64,000 bases of DNA from Blastocystis hominis (GCF_000151665.1 NW_013171867.1:312946-376945), one strand, 5' to 3'. Shown: positions 43,872 through 55,880, numbered from the stretch's first letter. A program made the numbers and translations. Notes: a model not told the origin generated them from the sequence alone.

Positions 43872-45004
43872 ATGGCCGACGATAAAAAGAAGGTTCCTCT
43901 TATTCAACGCATGATTTCTTCTGGAGGAAGTGCGATTGTGACCAAGACCCTCGTAACACCCTTCGATGTCGTGAAAACGTATCTTCAGGTAATCCGCAAA
44001 GTGAACAATTTGAATATAGGCGGAGTTTACGATCCGAGAGAGAAAACAGTTGATTGATGTATTGAATCTGGTATTAGATTTGAAATTCAGGAACAATGCA
44101 AGTCTATGAAATACGTTCCTCGCATTTTCCGAAGGACTCTCGCTTCCACGAAGAATATCTACATGGAAGGCGTTTCCACTCTTTCCTATTATTCATTTCC
44201 AGGGTGTTCGTGCATTCTATAGCGCTCTCGTGCCAACTTTAATGATTGCCATTCCCAACTCGGTTCTTTACTATTCCTCCTACGACGGCATCAAATGGCG
44301 CCTCGAGCCGTATTTCAACCACCAGTACCCTTCCATTCCTCCTTCTCCCTAATCACCTAGCTTCGCTTGGATGGTTCCAGCGATCGCGGGAGGTCTGAGT
44401 CGCACGCTGGCCGTCGTCTGCGTGGAGCCGCTGGAGTTCCTCAAGACGCAGGCGCAAGCGAGGTACGCAGCGCTGCGCTAACTGCTCGCTAGAATGCCCG
44501 GAGGCGTGATCGGCGCGATTCGGCGCGTAGGCCACGAAGCCACGATCCACGGCGTGCTTTACCTCTGGAAAGGCGTCTACACGAACCTGCTGCGCGATAT
44601 CTCCTTCTCCGCGCTGCATTGGCTCATGTCGTCGCGGAGTGCGAATTCGATGTAGTCTGGAGCAAACGCGGTCCGTGGTGAAGAAGACGAACCTCCCAAG
44701 ACCCGCGAAAAGCTTTATTTGTGGAGCGACGGCGGGAGCATTAGCATCGTTCCTCGTGAATCCGTTTGATGTCGTAAAAACGCAGCAGCAAGTGCGCTCC
44801 GGCAAGGCGCTGCCTTCGTTCGGCATTATGGGCAGCGTGTACCGCGTAGGTGATGATGCATGGCGATGAGTGTAGGAGGAGGGCGTTTCGGGGTTGTTTA
44901 AGGGCGTGGGACCCAGAATGGTGAAATCGGCGGTTGCCTGCGCTATGATGATCACGTTCTATGAGTACGGGAAGGAATTGGCGACAAAACGAAAGAATGA
45001 GTAG
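43872..45004 (+). CDS. Mitochondrial carrier, SLC25A39/40 (Mtm1) type
   Basis: Eight exons (43872-43988, 44020-44058, 44091-44171, 44203-44324, 44361-44462, 44493-44627, 44656-44845, 44876-45004; introns 28-36 nt) give 304 residues with three carrier repeats. Signature motifs: TPFDVVKTYLQ in repeat 1, VEPLEFLKTQAQ in repeat 2, NPFDVVKTQQQV in repeat 3, and GVRAFYSALVPTLMIAIPNSVLYYSSYD. The LFKGVGPRMVKSAVACAMMITFYEYGKE ending is typical of SLC25A39/40, the glutathione/Mtm1 branch of the inner mitochondrial membrane. The exact substrate is an inference. The stop is followed by TGTTTGTT at 45025. Confidence 0.88.
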
Positions 45005-45024
45005 TCTAAACGGGTTCTCTGTGT

Positions 45025-45032
45025 TGTTTGTT
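45025..45032 (+). terminator. TGTTTGTT 3'-end motif of the SLC25 gene
   Basis: Exact octamer about 20 nt past the stop codon and 28 bp before the exportin start. Confidence 0.7.
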
Positions 45033-45060
45033 GAACAGTTAATCATTTTTTGGTTGAGAG

Positions 45061-48000
45061 ATGAACAGTGCCGCGTTGCAGATCCTCGAGCAATTTAATG
45101 CTGCGTTCACGCAGTTTCTCGATCCTGCAACTCCTCAGGACCAACGAAATGCAATCGGTGGGAGTTGTTGTTTTCAATGAAAAACAGACCAAGCGTTCAT
45201 GGATTTCGAGAAACAGCCGGACGCCTGGAAAATCTGTCTCGAGTTGATGGATTTAACGTTTGCCTGCGTATTTGGAGATATTATGTAGTGATAATTCAAA
45301 TATCCACCTGGTGATTCAGAATACGTTTATATATGTCATGAAACACTCCTGGTTTGTAAGTCTGCTTACGTGGTTTGATTTTTAGCAATTGGATGATGCG
45401 TCCAGAAAGATAATTCACGAGAAGGAGATCTCCTTTTATATAAGCCACTACAATTCCTATCCCTCCAGTATTATGCAGCTGACCGCAAAAGTGTGAATTT
45501 GCACGGAATTTGACTCTGTAGTCGATCGCATGGATCTCTGTCATGGAAGGCGATGCGAGTCTTCAAGATGTCCTTAGTTTCATCGCTACGGGTCTGCAGA
45601 ATGCTATGAATTGCGACTCGCAGCTTCTCCTTCTTCTTGTAATGCTCGAAGAGATTTACGAAGCGGGCGATTCGATTCCTCTTCTAACGGATCGAAAGGA
45701 AAGCGTGGAGCGTTTAATCAGGTTTCCTACTTTTTATTTTTTCGATTTATTGCATAGTGAAAGCGTATCTGGAATCATCAAGTCTGTGAGTTTGGTATTG
45801 GAGAGCAATTCTGTACATCATTATCATTATTTTACCTCATTTCACATAGAATGCGAGCACAATCGAGCTGTCGTTGCAGATCATCTTGTTGCTGATCCCG
45901 CACAACAATCTATCGCAAGTATTGGATCCTTCGGTGATCAAACCGCTTTTTAAGCTGATTTACGACTACACAAACCCACTCAGGTTTTCCCTCCCTCCAT
46001 TCGTATCTTACCTGCAGTTTAGAATCAATCAAATGCATCAATGAGTTGCTTATGAAACGACTCATCCCGTACTCCTATCGAAACGTGTACAATCTCATCA
46101 TCAACACCATTACTTCCATAATCGATGTTTTTATTCTTCCTTTCTTCTTCTCTCCATAGACTCTTTCCGAACACACCGACGACATCCCCATCATTTACGT
46201 AAAGCGACTTAATGTCATGATCTTCCAACTTGCGAGCAACTACATTTCCGCCATCGCCTTCAACCCCGAATTCAACTTCCTAGGCTTTCTGCAAAGCCTC
46301 GTCAAATTCACGCGTGCCCAAACCGAGCCGCGCTGCTACTTGCAGCTGTCTCAAATCTGGAGCGTCGCGCTGGACTACCTCCTCCAAAACAACTGGGGTT
46401 CGCATTTTCTCTCCGCCTTCCCGCCTAGACAACGCGGAGCAAGCGTCGTTCCCCGACCTGCTCCACTTCGTGTTGTCCCTCGTGCTGCAGTCCAACCACC
46501 ACCCCATCCTCGCCGCCAGCGACCCCTCCCAGGACTTCCTCGAAGAAGAAGGCGACGTTCTGCAGGACGAGCCGGGCTGCCGCGAGGCCGACCTCCTCGA
46601 CGACGTCACCGGCGACTTCATCGAGATCCCCGCCAGCGCCATCGAGGATCTCAGCGAGGCCGGCCGCGTGCTGCACCGCTCGCTCCTCCTCCTCTCCAAG
46701 CTGCTTCTCTTCCCCTCCGTCTACTGCCGCTGCGCGGGCTCCGTCTGGGAGCTCTGCCGCGGCTCGCTGCAGGCCGCCGCGCGGGAGATCGGCAGCGGGG
46801 AGCTGCCGCCCTTGGTGATCAAGGACTACTGTACGGTGCTGCGACTGCTGAGCTGCGTGGACTTCCGGGAGCGGAACCTGGAGGCGCTGGTGCTGCTGAG
46901 CCAGATCATCCAGTAGGGATGCGGGGAGAGAGTGAGGGCCAGCGAGTGCTATGTGAGCAATGCGTACATGTTCGGGTACGACGTGACGCAGTTCTACATC
47001 TGGACGCTGCTGTGCTTCAAGCAGCTCATCTTCTTGTCGAACGAGCGCTTGGTGGAGGCGGACATCGAGGGCATCCTGAACCTGCTCTACAGCACGCTGA
47101 CCAACTCCGTGACGGTTCCGCCCAACCTTCTCCTCATCACCATCTCCAACGTGCTCATCTACATCGCCAGCAACTGTCCGCTCCGCAACCTCGCCAATCT
47201 CCAATGCACTCTTCCTTTTTTATTTCGCTCACCCGCAGTCCTCTCGCCCCTCCTCTCCGGCTTTCTTAAAGAGACCGCGCAGTGCCCGCTCGTCATCCAG
47301 CAGCAGCTCCTCATCTTCCTCCTCTACCTCCTCTGCCACAACTCCCGCGGGGACGAGCTCAAGCAGGCCATCGACGCCGTCATCGCGCCGCTCTTCGCCA
47401 CGCTTCTCCACAGCTCCGCCCAGTCCGTCCAGTCCAACCAGATGGGCCCATTGGGTCCATTGGGTCAAATGGGTCAATTGGGGTCATCCAATAAATTGGG
47501 TCAATTGGGGTCATCTAATCAATTGGGTCAATTGGGCCCATCTAATCAATTGGGCCCGTCGGGGGCGGCGGGTGCGCGGCGAGGCGTGAATTACCGCGGG
47601 AGCACGAGCGTGGTGCTGAACTCGCAGTTCACGCGGAGCGCGTATCTGGTGACGGCGATGCTGCGCGTTTCGTACTCGATGAACAGCCAGGTGCGCAGCG
47701 TGATCTACCCGCGGCTGCTCCCCGCGCTGGGCGTCGTGGCGCAGCTGCTGAGCGAGGTGTGCGGGAAGAGCGAGAGCGCGTCGAACTACGAAAACTGCCG
47801 AATTCTATGGAACTTCGTGCTCTACGCCGCCATGATTCTTCGCTCCCGCAAGGACGAATATCCGCGGTTCCTCCCCATGGTCGCGTCTCTGCTGCAGCAG
47901 CTCCCCGCGGTTCTGCAGCGCCTGGCGGCGCACCCGAAGTCGACGCTGCGTACCCGCGGGGAAAGGCGTGAACGGTAGTGGAGCTGCACGCGCTGAAGAT

Positions 48001-48725
48001 CATGCGGCTGGTCCTGCAGCTGGTGATGGAGCGCGGGCTGGAGCGCGCGTTCCTGCACCAGATCGTGGCGCTGCTGGCGCAGGTGGGGGAGTGGATCCTG
48101 CAGGCGGCCAATCCCGACATCCCGACGCTCTTCGTGCAATGCTGCCAGACGGTAGGGCTTTGGATAGAGGAGACGGCGCTCATCGCGTAGGTGTTCTCGG
48201 TGCATGTCGGATCGCTCACCAGCGCGCAGGACGTCGTGGAAATGGTGCTGCGACTCTCGCAGTTCCTTTATAAGATCCTCGTGTGGGACGCCGCGCCGCA
48301 GGAACTGCTCTCCATGGTGCTGAAGATCTTTGGAAACCCGGAAATGCTGCCGTTTTTCAAGACGGACGCGTTCCGGGCGCAGATGCGGCAGATGATTAGC
48401 ATCGTGCTGCTGCAAGTAGGGGAGAGAGCGGGTTTTCATGTAGCATTTGTATAGTAAGGACCAAACAACGCTAACGGCGGAGATGATCTCGACGTTGTGG
48501 GGAGATGGAGATGAAGTTGAGTGTAGGTACACCATTAATTTCTCCGATTTTGTGCCGTTCTATCGAACCGATCTGCCGCTCTTTTTGGACTCCTTGGCCG
48601 GGTTGCAGAAGGAGAATCGGGAGCGATTGTTGTGGGAGGTGGAGACGGTGACGGATATGCCTTCCTTCCAGTCCTTTATTCGAAAGCTGATGAAAGATAT
48701 TCACATATATTCAAGCAATCAATAG
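45061..48725 (+). CDS. Exportin-6-like karyopherin
   Basis: Fourteen exons sum to 1072 residues; introns are 28-39 nt except one of 64 nt (45786-45849). The N-terminus has the importin-beta-like DFEKQPDAWKICLELMDLTDNSNIH, matching XPO6 FAQQIGAWRFCLYFLSSTRND. An internal SLSQIWSVALDYLL segment and the C-terminal INFSDFVPFYRTDLPLFLDSL then LLWEVETVTDMPSFQSFIRKL match the XPO6 end (FDGFFAAFLPEFLTS, MDRDLPSFTQNVHRL). XPO6 exports profilin-actin from the nucleus with RanGTP; other HEAT-repeat exportins remain possible. A low-complexity Gly/Leu/Gln/Ser insertion lies at about 47438-47572. The stop is 6 bp before TGTTTGTT. Confidence 0.8.
47438..47572 (+). repeat. In-frame minisatellite in the exportin gene
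   Basis: Imperfect repeats built around TTGGGTCAATTGGG and TCATCTAATCAATTGGG encode QLGSSN/QLGPSN units. Probably a disordered loop between HEAT repeats. Confidence 0.75.
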
Positions 48726-48731
48726 ATGCCG

Positions 48732-48739
48732 TGTTTGTT
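48732..48739 (+). terminator. TGTTTGTT 3'-end motif of the exportin gene
   Basis: Exact octamer 6 nt past the stop codon. Confidence 0.7.
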
Positions 48740-48794
48740 GCATGAAAATGAGTTTTTTTTCATTTTTTTGGAATTCAACTGTACATTGAGTGCG

Positions 48795-50617
48795 ATGAAG
48801 CAGATTCTCTTGCTCGGAATTCTCCTGCTCGTTGTATTGGGTAAAAAGGAGCTTACGGATGTGGGAGCGAGTGGGGTTTGTCAGGGTGTAGTTTCCCATG
48901 ATTGACGGCATCATCCAGGTTAACGACGATAATATTGATGATGTTCTGGATACCACATACGAAATCATGCTGATGTTCTGTAATGGAGTAGGAGTGCGCT
49001 TCTCTTGCCTTATGCATAGTATGCGGATGCGTGTTCTAATCATCGCAAGCCGTATGTGCGCGCTGCACAGTTTTTGGCAAAGTTGGAGAAGCCGGTGTAT
49101 CTGGGAGAAGTGGATATCGAGAAGAGCAGTGAGCTAGAAGAACGATACAATATCACCTCCTATCCCACCTACATGATTGTCTATTCCTTCGGACGTGATC
49201 CCGAGAAGCTGAAAATTGCTCAGACTGATATGTAACCATCTGCAATAGTTTACTATGATGTTAGTACGTTCGCCAAGGAGGCCCTGCGCCGTAATTACGT
49301 GGATCTCATCGAAGTGAAGACTCCCGAGGAATGGGAGGACTACAAAACCTCTCTGAGCATCACGACGCTCGGCGTGTTCGAGACCAAAGAGGTAGGTCCT
49401 GCTTTCTGTGCGTGAAAAGCAGTGCGATCAATTCGAAACGTACGAAAAACTGGCGATGGGCAAAAACAACGCCGTTTTTTTCTACACCACCAACCCTGAG
49501 ATCATCCACACCGTATCCCTGCGTTCTCGACCTTCTCACACATCTAGTCCGACACGGCTGCGCTGTATTCCTTCCACCACAGCGACGGAAACACGATGAT
49601 TCATTTCACTGGAGGTAGAAGCTTGTTATGATCTTGTTAGCGAGATATGACGAATTTCAACCAGATGAGCGACTTCATCGACATGAACGAGCTTCCTTTG
49701 GTGATTGACTACAAAGACAAAGTCGTAGGAGAGTTTCGAGGGAGGTCTGTAATGATGATCAGACGGTCCGCGAGATTTTCGAGAGCAAGCGAATTACGAA
49801 CCAGCTGATTCTGTTTTACAACGCGTCCGAGCCCGGCTTCGACGACATTCTCAACGAATTCTACCTGGTGGCCAAGGAAACGCTCGGCCGAACGTACTGT
49901 TTGAAGGCGGCGATCCAGGACAACGAGCGTTTGGCGCGGCATTTCGGCGTCCAGTGGACCCCCACGCGATCCTTCCTCGTCCACGTACCCCCAGTTTCCA
50001 CGTTTCAGCGTAGAACAACAAGATGGAGAGCGGGTTGCCGCGGAAATATCTGTATGAGGGCGAGTTGGTGTCGGAGGACATTCTCCGCTTCCTGGAGAAG
50101 GCGCTGCGCTTCGACAACTCGCTGACGCGTCTGTACGTGTCGGAGTGCGTGCCCGAGCTGATCGACAACCACTCGAACTGCAACGTAGGGGCGAGAGATC
50201 GGAGCGAGCGGTAGAAAACCGTGCAGCAGACGTGGGAGCGCGATGTGCTGAACCCCGCGAAGGACGTGATGGTGCTGTACGAGGCCGCGGTAGGGCGAGA
50301 GGGCGGGGATGGACGCGTAGCGATGCAAGGAGTGCATCCAGGTGGAGCTGTACTTCTTCTCGTTCGCGGAGGATTATGAGGAAGTGGAGGATCTCGCGTT
50401 CTATCAGGCCTTCGTGGACCGCAACGAGTTCACCCACAAGTCGACGAAGATCGCCAACTTCCCCGCGATTCGGTTCTACCCGCGGACGGAGAACGGGGAG
50501 AAGAAGACCAAATGGGTCAATTTCCACGAGGACATGACCATCGAGGGAATGGAGCGGTTCTTGAGGAAGTACGCCACGGTGGAGCTCCCGGAGCCTGAGG
50601 ACGACGAGGATCTGTAA
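48795..50617 (+). CDS. Protein disulfide isomerase-like protein with atypical active sites
   Basis: Eleven exons give 500 residues: 48795-48860, 48892-48987, 49020-49231, 49265-49391, 49423-49512, 49548-49614, 49645-49724, 49763-49984, 50014-50184, 50215-50289, 50321-50617. It has a signal peptide (QILLLGILLLVVLG) and the a-b-b'-a' thioredoxin layout. The first active site reads CSNH (residues 59-62) instead of CGHC; the second reads CKEC (404-407). SSELEERYNITSYPTYMI carries the cis-Pro of the first domain. The C-terminus ends EDDEDL, a possible variant of an ER-retention signal. With one site lacking the second Cys, oxidase activity through domain a is unlikely; isomerase or chaperone function through a' is plausible. 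Confidence 0.88.
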
Positions 50618-50676
50618 GGAGAGGACGATTGCGGAAAGATGGTTGTGGGTTGCTGGTTGCTGGTTGCTGGTTTGGA

Positions 50677-50684
50677 TGTTTGTT
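50677..50684 (+). terminator. TGTTTGTT 3'-end motif of the PDI gene
   Basis: Exact octamer 60 nt past the stop codon. Confidence 0.65.
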
Positions 50685-50801
50685 GAATACACTGTTGGTG
50701 GTTGGGACAGGGAGAGCGTGGGATGGATCGGTAAAATTGGAGTCGGCATTCTGAACACACTTTACTTTAGAGGTGCGTACACTAAAATTCAATCGTTTGC
50801 T

Positions 50802-53776
50802 ATGAATCAAATTAGGATGCCGAATAGGGGTAGAACCGAGTAGTAAGCATAACCCATAGGGAGAAAACGAAGAACAACTCTTGATCGAGCAATTCTTTGT
50901 TTCCTGGGATTGTTCTTGTTTTTTATTATAATCGGAGTGTCTGTTTTATTTACCATTGTGATGGGTTCGAAATTCGGAGAGGGCTCGTTTTCGTCCTTGT
51001 TTGGCATTGGTTCCCCGTATCAACAATAGCAAAGGTCTTCGATCGTCCATGTATGGCTCTTCCATGAGTTCAGAGATGATAAAGACCCATCCTGCGTATT
51101 TTAACGAATGGATCCTAACTTTTTTAGCTTTGGTTATTTCTTTGACGGAAGCGTGTACGTTGAATCTTCTGCCGTGATGGATTATTATTCTCAAACCGTA
51201 ATCTCGTATTTCGCTTCTCATGCTAGGTATCTATTTGGTTTTACCTCCCAAAGAACATAAAGCGCGGGAAGCACACTCTTATCGCGAACCGTGACGCCAA
51301 ATGCCGAGGTGCTGCGTATGGCGAGTCCAACACGAACGGCTACGGCATCTACATCGAAACCGTGACCCCCACCGAGAGCTACATCGGGATCGTCTACTCG
51401 AACGGCGAAGACGTCTGCCGCGAGTTCTCTGTGCGCGTGGAATCGAAGTTTGGTTGGTTGGCTGTCTGGACCGCAGCATTTACGACTGGTCGCATCTCGC
51501 GGTCGTCTTCAAGCGCGTCGACACGAAATCGCGGGGCCTCCGCTACCCCGTGAAGCTGAGCGTGTTCCTCAACGGCGAGCATCTTCAGTCCACGCAGGAC
51601 GTTCGCTACCTGCAGAGCAGCGTTCCCTTCCACGTGGGCGCCTTCTACAACGCGCAGTACGCCTTCGTCGGGACCATCGCCAGCATCGTTCTCTTCGACG
51701 ACGCGCTCAGCGGCACGCAGATCGCCGATCTGGCGCGCTACCGGCAGATCGACGCCGAGTCCAGCGAGAAATTGTTCGTCAAACTGCGTCCCGAGTCGCT
51801 CTCCGAGCGCATCGCCGGCTCCGTCCACTTGCTGGGCGTTACCACCGTAGAAACGGGGAAACCCTGCGAGGTAGATCACGCAGCAGGACCTGGAGGAGCT
51901 CGCCGAGGAGGAGAACCAGCCGGAGGACGAAGCCGATTTGCGCGGCAACCCGGATTCGCGCCAGTCCGCGCTGCTCGACGAGGAGGCCGCCGACGCGCCC
52001 GACGCGCCGGACCGTCCCGCGGGGATCGCAGGGAGCGCGGGAAGCTCGCTGGACTTCGAGAAGGTGATCGTGGACAGTAGAAGCCAATCGAAGTGTTCCT
52101 GACGGTCAGATTCGAAGCGGATGAAGACGCGTCTGCGCGACGACAAGTCGGATCTGGAGCTGTTCAAGCAGTCGTTCCGGCAGAAGGACACTTCCTTTCT
52201 TCGTGCCGGCTCCTATCACTTCACCATTCCCGCCACCGTCGAGAAGAAATACCGTCTCCTCAACTCGGGCCGCGCCGACGCCGTCAAGCGCAGTCTTCAG
52301 CACCTCTGGCGCGGGTTTCTCCGTTTCCTCTCTCCGAGGTAGATACAAAGCGCGCGCGTTCGGACACGACGAGCTGAAGCCGGTGTCCGGAGGGTTCGCC
52401 GACAACTGGGGCGGCGTGGGGATGACGCTGGTGGACTCGCTGGACACGCTGTGGCTGCTGGGCCTGCGCGCGGAGTTCGACGAGGCGGCGGAGTGGGCCA
52501 TCCACAACCTCACGCTCCGCGCAGACTCCCACGTGTCCGTCTTCGAGTACAACATCCGGCTGCTCGGCGGGCTGCTCAGCGCCTACGAGCTCAGCGGGAA
52601 GCAGGGGCTGCTCGGCAAGGCCCGGGAGGTCGGAGACTTGCTCCGCGTCGCCTTCCCCGCCACCGCCGCTCTGCCGTCCGTGCGGTTTTCCCGCGATTCT
52701 GACGCGTAGTCGCAAGTGAACCCGTCGCAACGCCTCTCCAGCGACGGAAACAAAGCCATGCTCGCGGAATTCGGGTCGCTCTCGCTGGAGTTCCGCGCGC
52801 TGAGTCGGCACACGGGCGATCCTTCCTACGCGCAGCTCGTCGATCGCATCTACGATTTCCTCGCCGCCTTCAACGCCACCGACGGGCTCTACCCCCTCAT
52901 CATATCCTGCCCCGCGGAAATGGACACCTTCACCCCACTTCGACCGCGTCACCAACGCGTCCCGCGGGAATTCGTTCGGATTGGGCGCGCTGGGCGACAG
53001 TTTCTACGAGTATTTGTTGAAGGCCTGGCTGCAGGGCGGCAAGCGCGAAACCGTGGAAACTGGAGGTCCGGGTGAGGCGTAGCGGCTGAAAGCGATGTAC
53101 GACGCGAGCGTGGACGGGATGCTGAAGCATTTGTTCGGAGTCAGCAAGCGCGATCATTACATGTTCGTCGGGGAGAAACGTGGAAACCGGAAGGTCAAGC
53201 AGATGCAGCACTTGACCTGCTTCGTGGGCGGGATGTTGGCGCTGGGCGCGCACCACGAGCGAAACCCCCTGCGGGCATCACGTGATTTGGAGCGCGCGCG
53301 CGGATTGGCGTAGGCATGGCTGTGCGGTGGGACGTAGCTACACGTGCTACGAGATGTACCACGCGACGCCGACGGGGCTGTCGCCGGAGTACGTAACGTT
53401 CGCGGATGATGCGGGCATGGAGGTGGGTGTGAACGGGAAGCGGTATCTGCTGCGGCCCGAGGTGGTAGAGACGCTGTATGTGCTGTACACGGTGACGAAG
53501 GACCCGATCTATGTGTAGGAGAGAAGGCGATGCATGATGGGTAGGGAGTGGGGGTACGATATCTTCCGAGCGATCGAAAAGCAATGCAAGACGCAGTTCG
53601 GGTATGGAGAGTATCCGGACGTCACGAAAACCAAGCTGCTGCCCCAGGACAAGATGGAGAGTTACTTCCCCGCGGAGACGCTGAAGTATTTGTATCTGCT
53701 GTTCAATCCGAACCCCGTGGTGGACTTTGAGAAGGTCGTATTTAACACGGAATGTCATCCACTGAAGATATTTTAA
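50802..53776 (+). CDS. Membrane-anchored LamG-like domain fused to GH47 alpha-mannosidase
   Basis: Thirteen exons (12 introns, 28-36 nt) form one product of about 870 residues. A basic cytoplasmic stretch and signal anchor (CFLGLFLFFIIIGVSVLF) come first. A concanavalin/LamG-like fold of ~200 residues follows (GYFFDGSVYVE, WSHLAVVFKRVD, LSVFLNGEHLQ, AFVGTIASIVLFDDALS), then an acidic linker, then a complete GH47 domain: WRGYKARAFGHDELKPVS, LVDSLDTLWLLGL, FEYNIRLLGGLLSAYE, LSPEYV, RYLLRPEVVETLYVLY, and KMESYFPAETLKYLYLLF with the calcium-site FNTECHPLKIF. GH47 trims alpha-1,2-mannose in the ER/Golgi. The frame is broken once by one extra base in the CCCC run at 52933-52936. The splice phases tie the two domains into one gene. 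Confidence 0.85.
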
Positions 53777-53799
53777 TGTGTGTATATTAGCGGAATCGG

Positions 53800-53807
53800 G
53801 TGTTTGT
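53800..53807 (+). terminator. TGTTTGTT 3'-end motif of the GH47 gene
   Basis: Exact octamer 24 nt past the stop codon. Confidence 0.7.
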
Positions 53808-53877
53808 TTGATACTCGAATGGATTGGGAGGAGGGGCGGGTGCGTTTACGCACACTCTTTACAATTTAGGTTTGATC

Positions 53878-55831
53878 ATGGAGCAGGTGAGGAAGTTCTA
53901 TTATAAGGGAGAATTCACCGATGTGGATCTAGCGTCGTGCAAGACAATTCGGGACTGTGCTCGCGAGTTTTTGAGAGTGAGTTCTTTTGTGAAGGATAAC
54001 CGTTTAGAAATGCTCGAAGCACACACCCGACATGATCGAAGCAAATGCAGTGGTGAAAATCGATAACAAAATCACTCCTCTAACGGAGTCAACAGATATT
54101 TTCGCATCCCACCCAAACAAGCCTATTTTTATCGATTTCACAGACGCAGAAGCAAAGAAAGACAAACTGCGCCATCCGTTTTCATCTCCGCAGTCGAAAC
54201 CCCTTCCGCAAGCTGTACAAGCGGATTCGCAACTATTACGAGTACCTCTATTTGAATCGTTTTGATGCAGTTATACATCATCTCTCTTATATCGAAGGAG
54301 ATGTTCAGTCAACAAACAAACGGTTTAACAAAGATCCAGAGCATTCTTTACAACATTCGAGTTTGATTCCCCTTTCTCTTTCATAGCCAGCAAAAATACC
54401 ACAACGACTATGATCCTGTTCTTTTCAACAGCAACGGCATTCTTTCTCCGATGAGCACGGTGTCCGGCTGTTCCTTGCAAGATGGCGATTACGTTTTTGT
54501 GCTGTTCATCCCTTCCGTCTTCCGCAAGATTTTGAAGTACAGCGACGTTTCTTTCGAGACGGGGAAGCACGTCCTCAACAGCATGCTTCTCGAGAACAAT
54601 CCGCGTTTTCTCCATTCGATCCGCATTCGCTGTACATTCCCGCGGTTATTCGTTCCTAGACACGCTGCAAGACAGCTCATCCATTCCCTCGCTGCTCTCT
54701 CTGTTCGCCAAAGAATGTGGCGGGAGTTTCCATTCGATTTGGGTGTCGGGTAGAGGCGAGAAAGCTGTGTGACGTAGACGAAACGAACCGTCTGGAAGTG
54801 ATTCCGAGCGTCCGCTGTGCTGAAAACTCCGCACTCAATGAAGTGTCGGAGGTGATTGTGCCTTGTTTGTTGATAAAATTGCGTGAAATGAAGGGAGCTT
54901 TGTGGCCGAGCAGGACTGGGCAGCGCTGATCGTGCAGTGGATTGCCGCTACGGAGCGCTGCGTTGAGTTGGTGCGCTTCACGGTGCTTCCGGAACTGCAG
55001 GAACGCGTGCTTACGGTGCTGAGTCGTGCGTCGTTTGAGGAAATTAGCACGTTGGTGGTGACGGTGAATGGTGGAACTGTGGAAACGGACTGAGAGGCAG
55101 GGAAGGTCGCGTATTGCAGGAAGGCGGGCATGCACGAGAAGTCGCTGAATGAATCGAAGCAGCTGCGAGAAGCCAGAGAAGCCAGAGAAGCCAGAGAAGC
55201 CAGAGAGCGCCGAGACTTCAACGAGCTCGCCGAGCTGAAAGAGCTGAAAGAGCTGAAAGAGCGGGAGAAGAAACAGGAGCAGGAGATCAGGCGGCTCTCC
55301 GAGCTCTCGGAAACACAGCGCAAAGTCATCGAACTCGCGGAAGCGGCGAAGTCGAGCGGCGCGGCGAAGGGAAGCGAGTTCTCGAAGGAACGCCGATCGC
55401 AGCTGCAGCGCGCAATCGATTTGCTCAAGTCGTGTTTGAGCAAATGGTCGATCGATTCCACGGTTCGCGATCTGATCGACGCGTCCAAAGCGGTGGTTTC
55501 GGGACTGGGCTCCTCGACGTTTGAGGCCTTGAAGTCGGATCACTCGTTTCGAAACACGACAGGCGCTAGTATTTATATTGGCAACCAGCTCGACCATCTG
55601 GCGGAAACGTCCAGGTCGCTTGTTTGTTTTTTAGGGAGTGAAGTGTTGTGTAGTACGAAACGGTGTACTCGTCGCAGAAGACGCTGAAGATGTTGTGGGA
55701 TGATTTGAACGGGTATGGAGAGAAGGGAAAGAGGTTTTATTCGGAACGGAGGGAAAAAGGGTTTGAGAAGGGAGTGGAGAATCGAAATGAAAGTGGTAAA
55801 AAGCGGAGAAGTATGAGTCAGGCAAAGAATT
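53878..55831 (+). CDS. Unidentified multi-exon coiled-coil protein
   Basis: A gene is clearly present but I could not close one frame. Pieces in order: MEQVRKFYYKGEFTDVDLAS to 53976; intron 53977-54007; NKPIFIDFTDAEAKKDKL; then FRKLYKRIRNYYEYLYLNRF in a frame shifted by one extra C in CCCC at 54200-54203; YHNDYDPVLFNSNGILSP; a stretch near 54590-54660 with competing frames; DETNRLEVIPSVRCAENSAL; FVAEQDWAALIVQWIAATE; a long heptad region (KELKELKEREKKQEQEIRR); and a helical end RSLYETVYSSQKTLKMLWDD after a 32-nt intron at about 55632-55663. No family recognised. The start may have an upstream exon. A TGTTTGTT lies at 55873. It may be intact with base-calling errors, or a decaying gene. Confidence 0.5.
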
Positions 55832-55872
55832 GAGAGTGTGAATAACAAGTATTCTTATAATGGTTGCAGGCA

Positions 55873-55880
55873 TGTTTGTT
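55873..55880 (+). terminator. TGTTTGTT motif downstream of the coiled-coil gene
   Basis: Exact octamer about 40 nt after the last in-frame stop. Confidence 0.55.

Noticed and set aside
46217-47269. 350-codon Arg/Pro-rich plus-strand ORF
   Set aside because: It is a shifted frame of the GC-rich exportin exons; the exportin frame explains the DNA.
53776-53880. Upstream exon of the coiled-coil gene starting at ATGGATTGGG
   Set aside because: The 30-nt candidate intron after it joins in the wrong phase, so it is not included.
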